From Alphaproteobacteria bacterium (lineage in GTDB: Bacteria; Pseudomonadota; Alphaproteobacteria; UBA6615): a stretch of DNA of 56,740 nucleotides. Of the stretch, positions 35,373 to 44,020 are shown piece by piece. The notes below the pieces were generated by a model, which did no database searches, had not been told where the DNA came from, and saw only the letters and a list, made by a program, of their open reading frames with translations. The DNA lies in NCBI GenBank assembly GCA_002727315.1, contig PBWR01000021.1:1-56740 (forward strand), in the 5' to 3' direction. Every line of letters starts with the position of its first letter. Position 1 is the stretch's first letter. The translations under genes and the position numbers were made by a program.

Positions 35373-35397
35373 AATATGTTCCATTCTGGAACGTATT
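35373..35397. promoter_or_regulatory. 25 bp inverted repeat, candidate operator or hairpin downstream of ygfZ
   Basis: Two 10 bp arms, AATATGTTCC and GGAACGTATT, are separated by ATTCT. Only one position breaks the symmetry. It lies 15 bp after the ygfZ stop and 138 bp before the small gene at 35535, in a stretch much more AT-rich than its surroundings. The length fits a dimeric repressor site. It could instead be a weak hairpin ending ygfZ transcription, although no T-run follows. Confidence 0.5.
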
Positions 35398-35534
35398 ATG
35401 CTTTATATTACTGATTTTGTTATCAATATAAACTACGATATGCAATAATCGCATGTCTATTTGTTTTTTGAACCACAATTGCTACCCTATTTCGGTTGCA
35501 CCACGAAATTCAACAAGCGCAAAGGAGTAGCACG

Positions 35535-35786
35535 ATGGGTCTCGAATACGGCCACCATTCAGATCTGGAAATCCTGCGTTTGGCGGAACAAGAACGCGGC
35601 AAGGCCGCAGCAGGCTTCGTCCACTAGTTGTTCTCCAAATCAGAGGCCAAGACACCGGAACAGACCGGAGATTTCGTCGCCGCTGAACAGAGCTGGCAGC
35701 AAGGATACAAACGGAATAAGCCGCGCCCTAAGGGCGCGGCTTTTGCTTTGTCACGAACGTGGGTACCTGGCGAACGACCAGGCTAG
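35535..35786 (+). pseudogene. Small gene with an in-frame amber codon after 30 residues
   Basis: ATG 35535 has a good ribosome site (AAAGGAG, 7 bases). The first 30 codons read MGLEYGHHSDLEIL and so on to FVH, then TAG at 35625-35627. The frame then continues with LFSKSEAKTPEQ and EQSWQQGYKR before running into the terminator hairpin, and stops at TAG 35784. A single AAG to TAG change would restore a lysine in a helical, charged stretch. It may encode a 30-residue protein, or be a slightly longer gene broken by an amber codon. Downstream coding after about residue 60 is doubtful, because it runs through the hairpin. I do not recognise the family. Confidence 0.5.
35718..35744 (+). terminator. 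Rho-independent terminator after the small gene
   Basis: An 11 bp stem (AAGCCGCGCCC / GGGCGCGGCTT) with loop TAA ends in TTTT on the plus strand. It would stop transcription of the small gene at 35535 before the convergent ppdK, which ends at 35783. On the minus strand the T-run is weak, so it works mainly in the plus direction. Confidence 0.8.
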
Positions 35787-38461
35787 TCCGCTTCCTCGAC
35801 GGCCGTCTGTGCCGCGGCGAGGCGGGCAATCGGCACCCGGTAGGGTGAGCAGGAGACATAATCCAGCCCCACGCGATCGCAGAACTTGACCGACGCGGGA
35901 TCGCCGCCGTGCTCCCCACAGATACCCAGCTTCAGGCCGGAACGCGTCGTACGACCTCGCTCGGACGCGATAGACACCAGCTCGCCAACGCCATCGACAT
36001 CGATGGAGACGAACGGATCGCCGTCAATAATGCCCTGATGCTCATAGTCGGTGAGGAAATTGGCCGCGTCGTCCCGGCTGATACCGAACGTGGTCTGCGT
36101 CAGATCATTGGTGCCGAAACTGAAGAACTCTGCCGTTTCCGCAAGCTCGCCCGCGCGCAGGGCCGCCCGGGGCAGTTCGATCATCGTGCCGACCTGATAC
36201 TCTATCTGCCTACCCTTCTCGTCGAACACCTCTGCCGCGACGGCGTCGATCCGTTCCTTCAGGATATCGAGCTCGCGCTTCGTGGCGGCCAACGGGATCA
36301 TGATTTCCGGCAGGACCACCGCGTCGGCATCCTTGGCAACAATCAACGCCGCCTCGAAAATTGCGCGCGCCTGCATTTCATAGATCTCGGGATAGCTGAT
36401 CCCCAGCCGGCAGCCCCTGTGCCCCAGCATCGGGTTGGATTCATGCAACTGCATGGCGCGATCGTGCATCGCCTGCGGGTCACGGCCCGCCGAACGTGCA
36501 ACCTCGGCAATCTCCTCATCCGACTTGGGCAGGAACTCATGCAGCGGCGGATCCAGCAGGCGAATCGTTACCGGCAATCCGCCCATGATCTGAAACAGTT
36601 CGACGAAATCCTGCCGCTGGAACGGCAGCAATTCCTCGAGGGCTGCACGGCGTCCGGCAACGTCGTCAGCCAGGATCATGCGCCGCACGGCAACGATCCG
36701 TGCCGGGTCGAAGAACATGTGCTCGGTTCGGCAAAGGCCAATGCCTTCGGCCCCGAAATCACGCGCCGCGCGCGCATCGACAGGTGTTTCGGCGTTGGTC
36801 CGAACCTTCAGGCGCCGGATCGAATCGGCCCATTCCATCAGCTCTGCGAAATCTCCGGAAAGTTCAGGATCGATCGTCGGGACAATGCCATCGATGATCT
36901 CCCCTGCCGCGCCATCGATCGTGATCTGGTCACCGGCCTTGAGGACCCGATCGCCAATGCGAATATGCTCTTTTTCATAGTCGATCGACACTTCTCCGGC
37001 GCCGGAAACACAAGGCCGGCCCATGCCGCGCGCCACGACAGCGGCATGGCTGGTCATGCCCCCACGGCTCGTCAGAATGCCCCGCGCGGCGTGCATGCCG
37101 TGAATGTCTTCCGGGCTCGTCTCGATCCGGACCAAAATGACATCCTCGCCTTTCTGCGCCATGTCTTCGGCCAGGTCGGCGCTCAGCACAATTCGGCCCG
37201 AGGCAGCACCGGGTGATGCCGGCAGGCCTTTGCTCAAAAGGGTGCGACTGGCATCGGGGTCGAGGCGCGGGTGCAGGAGTTGATCGAGCTGGCCGGCCTC
37301 CACGCGCAATATGGCTTCCGACTGGCTGATCAACTCTTCTTTCACCATCTCCACCGCGATCCGGACGGCTGCGCCTGCGGTTCGTTTTCCGGAACGGGTC
37401 TGCAGCATGTACAGCGTATTGTTCTGAACGGTGAACTCGATGTCCTGCATGTCCTTGTAGTGCGCCTCCAGTGTCTGACGCACTTCGGCCAGCTGACCGA
37501 AAACCTCGGGCATAACCTCTTCCATGGCCGGAAGGTCCGAATCGTTCCGTTCCTTGCCGGCGATGGTCAGGTGCTGCGGCGTGCGAATTCCTGCCACAAC
37601 ATCCTCGCCTTGGGCATTCACCAGATACTCACCGTAGAAGATGTTCTCCCCGGTCGACGGATCTCGCGTGAACGCAACGCCCGTGGCGCAGTCATCACCC
37701 ATATTGCCGAAGACCATGGCCTGCACGTTGACGGCCGTGCCCCACGCGGCCGGAATTCCATGCAAACGCCGATAGGTGATCGCGCGCTGGTTCATCCACG
37801 ATCCGAAGACGGCACCGATAGCGCCCCACAACTGCTCGCGTGGATCCTGGGGGAACGGCGCTTTAAGCTCGCGCTCGACAATTTCCTTGTACTGCACGAC
37901 GAGGCCCTGCCAGTCCTCTGCCGACAGATCGGTATCCATGAGCAGGCCGTTGTCGAGCTTGTGCTGCTCAAGTGCTTCTTCGAACAGGTAGTGATCCACG
38001 CCCAGAACGACATCGCTATACATCTGGATGAAACGCCGGTGACTGTCGAAGGCGAAACGCGCATCGCCCGAACGTTCGGCCAGCCCGGCCACGGTCGCGT
38101 CGTTGAGGCCCAGGTTGAGGACGGTATCCATCATCCCCGGCATCGACGCCCGCGCGCCCGAGCGCACGGACACAAGCAGCGGGTTCTCGACGTCGCCGAA
38201 CTTCGCCCCGACATTCTCCTCGACGGCGGCGAGCGCCTGCTCGACCTGGTCCGACAACTCGTCCGGATAGGTCTCGTCGTGATCGTAATAGTAGGTGCAA
38301 AGCTCGGTCGTGATGGTGAATCCAGGTGGCACCGGAAGCCCGAGATTGCTCATCTCGGCAAGATTGGCACCCTTGCCGCCGAGCAGGTTGCGCATGTCCG
38401 CGCGCCCGTCCGACAAGCCCGCCGAGAAACCGTATACCCACTTGTTGTCAGCGTTGGTCAT
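35783..38461 (-). CDS. ppdK: Pyruvate, phosphate dikinase
   Basis: This 892-residue enzyme interconverts pyruvate, ATP and Pi with phosphoenolpyruvate, AMP and PPi. The N-terminal ATP-grasp domain contains LLGGKGANLAEM and GARASMPGMMDTVLNLGLND. The central swivelling domain holds the phospho-histidine in GGMTSHAAVVARGMG. The C-terminal TIM barrel ends with SCSPYRVPIARLAAAQ, preceded by the catalytic Cys in CGEHGGDP. Length and order match bacterial PpdK. The start at 38461 is chosen because the family N-terminus (NKWVYGFSAG) begins there; a longer frame from 38503 overlaps glyS. It follows glyS by 10 bp, a pairing common in alphaproteobacteria. Confidence 0.95.
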   Translation of the reverse strand: MTNADNKWVYGFSAGLSDGRADMRNLLGGKGANLAEMSNLGLPVPPGFTITTELCTYYYDHDETYPDELSDQVEQALAAVEENVGAKFGDVENPLLVSVRSGARASMPGMMDTVLNLGLNDATVAGLAERSGDARFAFDSHRRFIQMYSDVVLGVDHYLFEEALEQHKLDNGLLMDTDLSAEDWQGLVVQYKEIVERELKAPFPQDPREQLWGAIGAVFGSWMNQRAITYRRLHGIPAAWGTAVNVQAMVFGNMGDDCATGVAFTRDPSTGENIFYGEYLVNAQGEDVVAGIRTPQHLTIAGKERNDSDLPAMEEVMPEVFGQLAEVRQTLEAHYKDMQDIEFTVQNNTLYMLQTRSGKRTAGAAVRIAVEMVKEELISQSEAILRVEAGQLDQLLHPRLDPDASRTLLSKGLPASPGAASGRIVLSADLAEDMAQKGEDVILVRIETSPEDIHGMHAARGILTSRGGMTSHAAVVARGMGRPCVSGAGEVSIDYEKEHIRIGDRVLKAGDQITIDGAAGEIIDGIVPTIDPELSGDFAELMEWADSIRRLKVRTNAETPVDARAARDFGAEGIGLCRTEHMFFDPARIVAVRRMILADDVAGRRAALEELLPFQRQDFVELFQIMGGLPVTIRLLDPPLHEFLPKSDEEIAEVARSAGRDPQAMHDRAMQLHESNPMLGHRGCRLGISYPEIYEMQARAIFEAALIVAKDADAVVLPEIMIPLAATKRELDILKERIDAVAAEVFDEKGRQIEYQVGTMIELPRAALRAGELAETAEFFSFGTNDLTQTTFGISRDDAANFLTDYEHQGIIDGDPFVSIDVDGVGELVSIASERGRTTRSGLKLGICGEHGGDPASVKFCDRVGLDYVSCSPYRVPIARLAAAQTAVEEAD

Positions 38462-38471
38462 GGTCGTTTTC

Positions 38472-40544
38472 TCAGCCTTCGACTTTTGAGAAGTCAGCGA
38501 CATAATTCATTACCTCTTGGATGCGCGCGAGCAGGCGCAATCGATTCCCTCTGACGGAAGAGTCGTCAACATTTACGGTGACCCGGTCGAAAAAACTGTC
38601 GACCGGCTGGCGCAGGCCAGAAAGTGTTGTCATCGCGGTTTCAAACGATTCTGTCTTCAAATCGTTCTCAAGCGCGGTCTCGGCCAATTGCAGAGCGTCC
38701 CAAAGAGCCTTCTCGTCGGGTTCTGTCTCCGCCAACACCGCATCGTAATCGGCGCCGTCATACTCGGCTGAATCCTTCTTCTCTTCGGCGCGCACGATGT
38801 TCGCCGCACGCCGGTAGGCGACCAGCAGATTGTTGCCATCCTCGGACGACAGAAACGCACCGAGCGCTCGCACCCGATCGACGATCCCGAACAGGTCTCC
38901 GTCAGTCTGCTGCTCAAACACCGCCTCGATATGATCATGCGGCACCCCGTCGTCGCGCAGGTGGACCTTTAGGCGATCGGCGAAGAAGCGCAGCAAATCG
39001 TCATCGAGGTCTCGGTCCTCGGATCCCAGATGGGCCCGCGCCTCGGCGAAGGCCTCTCTGAGGCTCAACCGAATCCGGTTCTCCAGCACAATCCGGATCA
39101 CCCCCAGTGCGGCGCGGCGCAGCGCGAAGGGGTCCTTGGACCCGGTCGGTTTCTCATCGATCGACCAAAAACCGGCAAGCGTATCGAGCTTGTCCGCCAA
39201 CGCGACGGAGACACTCACCGGCGCCGTCGGGCAGGCATCCCCCGGCCCTTGCGGCGAGTAATGCTGGGCAACCGCATCGGCAATATCTTCGGGTTCCCCC
39301 TGCGCAAGCGCGTAGTACCGCCCCATCGTGCCCTGAAGCTCGGGGAACTCGCCGACCATGCCGCTTACGAGATCCGCCTTCGACAGGCGGACAGCACGCG
39401 CAATCGTCCGCGGGTTGGCATCGTCAATTGATGCCGCCAACCACATCGCCAGCGCCTCGACCCGGTCAATCTTGTCGCCGACACTGCCGAGCTTGGCATG
39501 AAAAACGATTCCGCCAAGCGACTGACCCATCGTCTCCAGCGGGGTCCCCAGATCCAGGTCCCAGAAATACTTGGCGTCGGAAAGGCGCGCACGCAGGACA
39601 CGTTCGTTGCCCGCCACCACCGCTTCGGGCCGTTTCGCCTCAATATTCGAAACGAAGGCGAACTTTCCCACCATCGCGCCACCGGAATCGTTCAGGGCGA
39701 AATACTTCTGATGCTCGCGCATGGAGGAGACCAAGACCTCCGGCGGCAACTCCATGAAGGTTGGATCGATATCGCCCAAGAGCACCATCGGCCATTCGAC
39801 AAGGCCGGTCACCTCGGCAAACAGGCCATCGTCTTCAGGTTCTGCGAGACCTTCTGCCCCGCAGGCCTTCTGCATCTGCGCGCGAATCAATTCCTCGCGT
39901 TCACGCGGATCGACGATCACCTTCGCGTCGCGCAGCTTGGCGCGATAATCCTCGAAGCCCGCCACCGCGATGTCGGCGGGCGCCATGAACCGGTGGCCCG
40001 CGGTCGTGTTCGAAAACGCAAGGACACCATCACCCTTGTCCAGTTCACCGGCCAGCGGCTCGCCATCAAGAATCGCGAGGATGCTGTGAAGCGGGCGCAC
40101 CCAACGGAAGCTCGATTCAGCCCAGCGCATGGATTTCGGCCATGGCATGTCAGACGCGATTGCGGCGATGATACCGGGCAGCACGTCGCGCGTCGGTCGG
40201 CCGGTCTCTTCCCATACCGCCATATAGAAAGAACCCTTCTTGTCCTCGCGGACCTCACACGCATCCAGGGCAATCGCGATCGAGCCGACGAAACCCTCGA
40301 TGGCCTTCTCCGGCGCATCGGTGCGCGGTCCCTTGCGCTCGATCGTGCGCGACGGCTGTTCGATCGGCAGCCCGTCGACCCGGACCGTCAGCCGCCGTGG
40401 CGTGGTGAACGTCTCCACCGCGTCGTGATCGAGATTTTCTGCCGCGAGCGCATCGGTCAGAAGCCGCTCGAGATCGTCTGCCGCCCGCCGCTGCATGCGC
40501 GCCGGGATTTCTTCGGACAGAAATTCTATGAGCAGTTCGGCCAT
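38472..40544 (-). CDS. glyS: Glycyl-tRNA synthetase beta subunit
   Basis: This 690-residue protein is the beta chain of the alpha2-beta2 type glycyl-tRNA synthetase. The start MAELLIEFLSEEIPARMQ is characteristic, and the interior has the FVSNIEAKRPEAVVAGNERVLRARLSDAKYFW region used for tRNA recognition. The C-terminus carries the DALR-like anticodon-binding part, ending LRLLARIQEVMNYVADFSKVEG. The start was placed at ATG 40544, 5 bp after the glyQ stop. With glyQ it charges tRNA-Gly. Confidence 0.96.
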   Translation of the reverse strand: MAELLIEFLSEEIPARMQRRAADDLERLLTDALAAENLDHDAVETFTTPRRLTVRVDGLPIEQPSRTIERKGPRTDAPEKAIEGFVGSIAIALDACEVREDKKGSFYMAVWEETGRPTRDVLPGIIAAIASDMPWPKSMRWAESSFRWVRPLHSILAILDGEPLAGELDKGDGVLAFSNTTAGHRFMAPADIAVAGFEDYRAKLRDAKVIVDPREREELIRAQMQKACGAEGLAEPEDDGLFAEVTGLVEWPMVLLGDIDPTFMELPPEVLVSSMREHQKYFALNDSGGAMVGKFAFVSNIEAKRPEAVVAGNERVLRARLSDAKYFWDLDLGTPLETMGQSLGGIVFHAKLGSVGDKIDRVEALAMWLAASIDDANPRTIARAVRLSKADLVSGMVGEFPELQGTMGRYYALAQGEPEDIADAVAQHYSPQGPGDACPTAPVSVSVALADKLDTLAGFWSIDEKPTGSKDPFALRRAALGVIRIVLENRIRLSLREAFAEARAHLGSEDRDLDDDLLRFFADRLKVHLRDDGVPHDHIEAVFEQQTDGDLFGIVDRVRALGAFLSSEDGNNLLVAYRRAANIVRAEEKKDSAEYDGADYDAVLAETEPDEKALWDALQLAETALENDLKTESFETAMTTLSGLRQPVDSFFDRVTVNVDDSSVRGNRLRLLARIQEVMNYVADFSKVEG

Positions 40545-40549
40545 CGTCT

Positions 40550-41446
40550 TTATCCGGCCGTCCGGGATCGGAGCCACATGTCACAGCAGCTTTTCGCAAG
40601 CTCGCGCACGCGCAGGATATAGGCCTGGCGCTCGGTCACAGAGATCACGCCACGCGCATCCAGAAGATTGAATGTGTGGCTCGCCTTGATGCACTGGTCA
40701 TAGGCCGGCAAGGCCAGTTCCTGCGCGATCAGCGCCTGGCATTCCGCCTCTGCATCCGAGAAGTGCCGGAACAGCGCTTCCGTGTTCGCATGCTCGAAGT
40801 TGAAGGCGCTGAATTCCTTTTCGGCTTGCAAGAACACATCGCCGTAGCGGGTGCCGGCGCCGTTGAAATCTAGATCGTAGACATTCTCGACGCCCTGCAC
40901 ATACATCGCCAGACGTTCGAGGCCGTAGGTCAGCTCGACAGAAACCGGATCGCAGTCGAAGCCGCCGACCTGCTGGAAATAGGTGAACTGGCTCACCTCC
41001 ATGCCGTCGCACCAGACTTCCCAGCCCAGACCCCACGCGCCAAGCGTCGGGCTTTCCCAGTCATCCTCGACAAACCGGATATCGTGAGAGCCCGAATCGA
41101 TGCCCAGGGCCGCGAGGCTTTGCAGGTAGAGCTCCTGGCTGTCCTGCGGAGACGGCTTCAGGATGACCTGGAACTGGTAGTAGTGCTGCAACCGGTTCGG
41201 GTTCTCGCCATGGCGCCCGTCGGTCGGGCGTCGGGACGGCTGCACGAAGGCGGCGCGCCAGGGCTCGGGGCCAAGCGCGCGCAGCGTGGTCGCGGGATGA
41301 AACGTGCCCGCCCCCACTTCCATATCGTAGGGCTGGAGGATGACACAGCCCTGGTCCGCCCAGAACCTCTGCAGTGTGAGGATCAGGTCCTGAAAGCTGT
41401 GCGGCGACGCCGCTGAGCGAGCCGCATCGGGTTCCAAATTCGCCAT
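40550..41446 (-). CDS. glyQ: Glycyl-tRNA synthetase alpha subunit
   Basis: This 298-residue protein is the catalytic alpha chain. Motifs such as [61 protein letters not shown] and [18 protein letters not shown] are almost family-identical. They form the class II aminoacyl-tRNA synthetase core that binds glycine and ATP. It precedes glyS and ppdK in one operon. Its upstream gap to 41589 is 142 bp and should hold the promoter, but I could not pick a clear -35/-10. Confidence 0.97.
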   Translation of the reverse strand: MANLEPDAARSAASPHSFQDLILTLQRFWADQGCVILQPYDMEVGAGTFHPATTLRALGPEPWRAAFVQPSRRPTDGRHGENPNRLQHYYQFQVILKPSPQDSQELYLQSLAALGIDSGSHDIRFVEDDWESPTLGAWGLGWEVWCDGMEVSQFTYFQQVGGFDCDPVSVELTYGLERLAMYVQGVENVYDLDFNGAGTRYGDVFLQAEKEFSAFNFEHANTEALFRHFSDAEAECQALIAQELALPAYDQCIKASHTFNLLDARGVISVTERQAYILRVRELAKSCCDMWLRSRTAG

Positions 41447-41588
41447 TGTCCGGAGTAAAGCCCCAAAGCCTGTCGGCGCGTGGGAAAATAGAAGCGAGCC
41501 CCCCCATGGTCAAGGCGCAGATATGCACCCGTGCGCGAATTATCGGGAGTTCCGTCTGACGAAATTCTGTCGTCACCGGAACGGCGGA

Positions 41589-41783
41589 CTATCCGTCCTT
41601 AGACTTGTCCTCGCGAACGACATAGCTGTCTGATTCCACGTCATACTCGGTGTCATAAGTCTCGGAACGCCGACCGTCGCCCGATGCACCGTTGGCGGAT
41701 CGATTGAACAGGCGGAATCCGATAACGACCGCACCGACAATTACGGCGAGGACCAGCAGCTTGGTCAGCGAAAACCCGAACAT
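41589..41783 (-). CDS. Small single-pass membrane protein
   Basis: This 64-residue protein has one N-terminal membrane helix (LLVLAVIVGAVVIGFRLF, about 9-26) and an acidic, Ser/Tyr-rich tail (YDTEYDVESDSYVV). It is a separate gene between the methyltransferase and glyQ, in the same direction. Small proteins of this layout occur next to glyQ in other alphaproteobacteria as I recall, but no family name or function is known to me. The tail may sit in the cytoplasm and be a contact surface. Confidence 0.7.
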   Translation of the reverse strand: MFGFSLTKLLVLAVIVGAVVIGFRLFNRSANGASGDGRRSETYDTEYDVESDSYVVREDKSKDG

Positions 41784-41863
41784 TCCCGGCGTCCGTTAAT
41801 CGTTACAACTCTGGACCGGCGTGAATCACGGCCCGGCGACACCCGATAGCACGTTCTCGATTG

Positions 41864-42610
41864 TCATGGGAGCGCGAGCGGAGCCCCGTCTTCCAATATC
41901 GCCCTGGCCGCGGGGGAAAAGCTGCCATCGTTTTCGTGCAAGACCAGGCCCGGGTCCAGCACCGTCGGCGTCGCCACCTCCTTCCGGGCCGTCACGATGA
42001 CCCGGCTGGCGGGCTGCCCGGCGCGTGGCCAAACAGGTATGACCCGGATCGCACCGGCATGCTTGGAGAGTTCGCCCAGCACCTCCTCCAGCCGGTCCGC
42101 GCGATGGATCAGCGTCAGCCCACCGCACGGCCCGACGCTGTCGGCCATGAATGTGAGCCACGCCGAAAGCGGCACCGTTTCGATGTTTGCCGCGTTCGCG
42201 GCCTTTGCACGGGGCCTTGTATCGGCGCGCGCAGCCGGCAGATAGGGCGGATTCGAAAACACATGGTCAAACGCCTGGCGAAGGTGGCTGGGAGTTCCAT
42301 TTGCCACATCGGCATCCTCAATGGCGATCTGGTCTTCGAAGCCGTTCGCCGCCGCGTTGCGCCGAAGGCGCTCCAAACATTGCGGGTCCTGATCGACGCC
42401 ACGGAGGATCGCACCGGGCACGCGCGAGGCGAGACATAGCGTCGCACCGCCGACACCGCAGCCAACGTCGAGCGCCCGCTGGCCGGCCTCGATTCTGACG
42501 GCAGCAGCCAGCAAGACCGCATCGACCGACACCCGGTAACCCTGATCGGCCTGGGCCAACCGGACCCGGCCTGCGAGAAGGGTATCGGCTGTCTCTCCCA
42601 TGCCGATCAC
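41864..42610 (-). CDS. TrmN6-like methyltransferase (tRNA1(Val) adenine-N6 methyltransferase family)
   Basis: This 248-residue protein begins AGRVRLAQADQGYRVSVDAVLLAAAV, the typical start of the TrmN6/YfiC family. It has ALDVGCGVGGATLCLA as motif I and SNPPY as motif IV, the hallmark of amino-group methyltransferases on adenine. The enterobacterial relative methylates A37 of tRNA1(Val). The start overlaps the DUF2007 gene by 4 bp (ATGA). TrmN6 near DUF2007 and a polyprenyl diphosphate synthase gene is a recurring alphaproteobacterial arrangement, I believe. Confidence 0.85.
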   Translation of the reverse strand: MIGMGETADTLLAGRVRLAQADQGYRVSVDAVLLAAAVRIEAGQRALDVGCGVGGATLCLASRVPGAILRGVDQDPQCLERLRRNAAANGFEDQIAIEDADVANGTPSHLRQAFDHVFSNPPYLPAARADTRPRAKAANAANIETVPLSAWLTFMADSVGPCGGLTLIHRADRLEEVLGELSKHAGAIRVIPVWPRAGQPASRVIVTARKEVATPTVLDPGLVLHENDGSFSPAARAILEDGAPLALP

Positions 42611-42846
42611 CCGCGCCGATCCGCGGAATCATCCCCGGATTCAAGGATTTCCGCCCCGGTCAACAACGCGCGCGCACCCTCGTAATCCTCGTCCAGAACG
42701 ATCACGCGCTTCTGGATCGCGGTAATACTGCCCTCAATGATCGCGGCATGGCTGTCAAACACCACATGTTCGATCCCGGCATCCTTCAGCAATGCCGCCG
42801 TCAGTGAGAGCGTTACCTGATCGTTGGTTCTCAGCAACTCGCGCAA
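42607..42846 (-). CDS. DUF2007 family small protein
   Basis: This 79-residue protein begins at the TTG at 42846, with GGAG seven bases before it. The sequence MRELLRTNDQVTLSLTAALL then HVVFDSHAAIIEGS and RVIVLDEDYEGARALL matches the DUF2007 domain, a small ferredoxin-like fold also called a putative signal transducing protein. Its function is unknown; it is usually near a tRNA methyltransferase, as here. A longer frame to 43092 overlaps the divergent polyprenyl synthase and is not supported. The 145 bp to the divergent gene should hold both promoters. Confidence 0.82.
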   Translation of the reverse strand: MRELLRTNDQVTLSLTAALLKDAGIEHVVFDSHAAIIEGSITAIQKRVIVLDEDYEGARALLTGAEILESGDDSADRRG

Positions 42847-42991
42847 GGGTTCACTCCGCCGATGAACGACAAAACGCCTGGGCGTTACTTGACGCTCAAA
42901 GGAAACATCATATGCTCGCCCCCTGCCGTTTGCGCACACATTCCGGTGCGCATCAACCCATTCCGGCATCGTGATTCTTGGAGTTTGCAAC

Positions 42992-44014
42992 TTGGCTGTT
43001 GTTGCCCGTCTGGAAGGAACCAAATCGTCGGACGCACCCAATGCGCTCGAGACGCTGCGCGACCTTTGCGCCGCCGACATGGCGCGGGTCAATCAGTTGA
43101 TCGTCGATCACATGCAGTCTGACGTTCCGCTGATACCGGAACTTGCCGGGCACCTGGTGGCCGCCGGCGGCAAGCGGCTGCGGCCCCTGCTCACACTCGC
43201 AAGCGCGCGTATGTGCGGTTACGAAGGCGACAAGCATATCGGCCTCGCCGCGTCCGTGGAGTTAATACACACCGCCACGTTGCTGCATGACGATGTGGTC
43301 GATGAATCCGACTTGCGGCGCGGCCGCGACACGGCCAATGCCGTTTGGGGCAATCAGGCAAGCGTGCTGGTCGGCGACTTTCTCTTCAGTCGCTCGTTTC
43401 GACTGATGGTGGAAAGTGGCTCACTCGAGGTCCTCGACATCCTGGCAAATGCGAGTGCCGTGATCGCGGAGGGTGAGGTTGCACAGCTCACCACGGCCAA
43501 CGATACGGCCACGACCGAGGAAGACTATCTCTACGTCATCCGGTCGAAGACCGCGGCGCTGTTCGCCGCCGCCTGTCAGGTCGGCGCGCATATCGCACAG
43601 AGCAGCGAAGCCGACGAAACCGCCCTGGAACAGTACGGCGCCAACCTCGGCATCGCGTTCCAGCTGGTCGACGACTATCTCGACTATTCCTCGACCGATC
43701 GGGCCTTCGGCAAGGGTGTCGGCGACGACTTCCGGGAAGGCAAAATCACGTTACCGGTGGTGCTGGCGCTTCGCCGCGGATCCGACGAGGAGCGGGATTT
43801 CTGGCGCCGGAGCCTGGAGGAGCTGGACCAGAAGGACGGTGATCTGGAACACGCCATCGAAATTCTGAACGGCCATGACGCGCTTTCGGATACGCTTATC
43901 CGCGCACGCGGTTACGCGGAGACGGCGCGCTCGGCACTGGCCGGACTTCCGGACAGCCAGTATCGCGCCGCGCTCGAAAACGTCGTCGATTTCTGCGTCG
44001 AACGCGCCCACTGA
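42992..44014 (+). CDS. ispB: Polyprenyl diphosphate synthase (octaprenyl-type)
   Basis: This protein of about 340 residues is a trans-prenyltransferase. The first aspartate-rich motif is HDDVVDESDLRRG and the second is LVDDYLDYSS. ELAGHLVAAGGKRLRPLLTL is the substrate-binding start. The enzyme extends farnesyl diphosphate to the side chain of ubiquinone; the octaprenyl or decaprenyl length cannot be told from the sequence. The start is uncertain: I chose the TTG at 42992 because GGAG stands eight bases before it, and a GTG at 42971 is also in frame. Stops at 44014, 6 bp from the convergent hydrolase stop. Confidence 0.9.
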   Translation: MAVVARLEGTKSSDAPNALETLRDLCAADMARVNQLIVDHMQSDVPLIPELAGHLVAAGGKRLRPLLTLASARMCGYEGDKHIGLAASVELIHTATLLHDDVVDESDLRRGRDTANAVWGNQASVLVGDFLFSRSFRLMVESGSLEVLDILANASAVIAEGEVAQLTTANDTATTEEDYLYVIRSKTAALFAAACQVGAHIAQSSEADETALEQYGANLGIAFQLVDDYLDYSSTDRAFGKGVGDDFREGKITLPVVLALRRGSDEERDFWRRSLEELDQKDGDLEHAIEILNGHDALSDTLIRARGYAETARSALAGLPDSQYRAALENVVDFCVERAH

Positions 44015-44020
44015 TCACCC

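Noticed and set aside
26301-35786. Reassigned amber codon or pyrrolysine to explain the TAG-interrupted genes
   Set aside because: Many ordinary genes here end in TAG at the expected place, and no suppressor tRNA or pylS-like gene is in the window.
35909-38554. Long plus-strand frames opposite ppdK (435 and 427 codons)
   Set aside because: They are shadows of ppdK, whose motifs are unmistakable.
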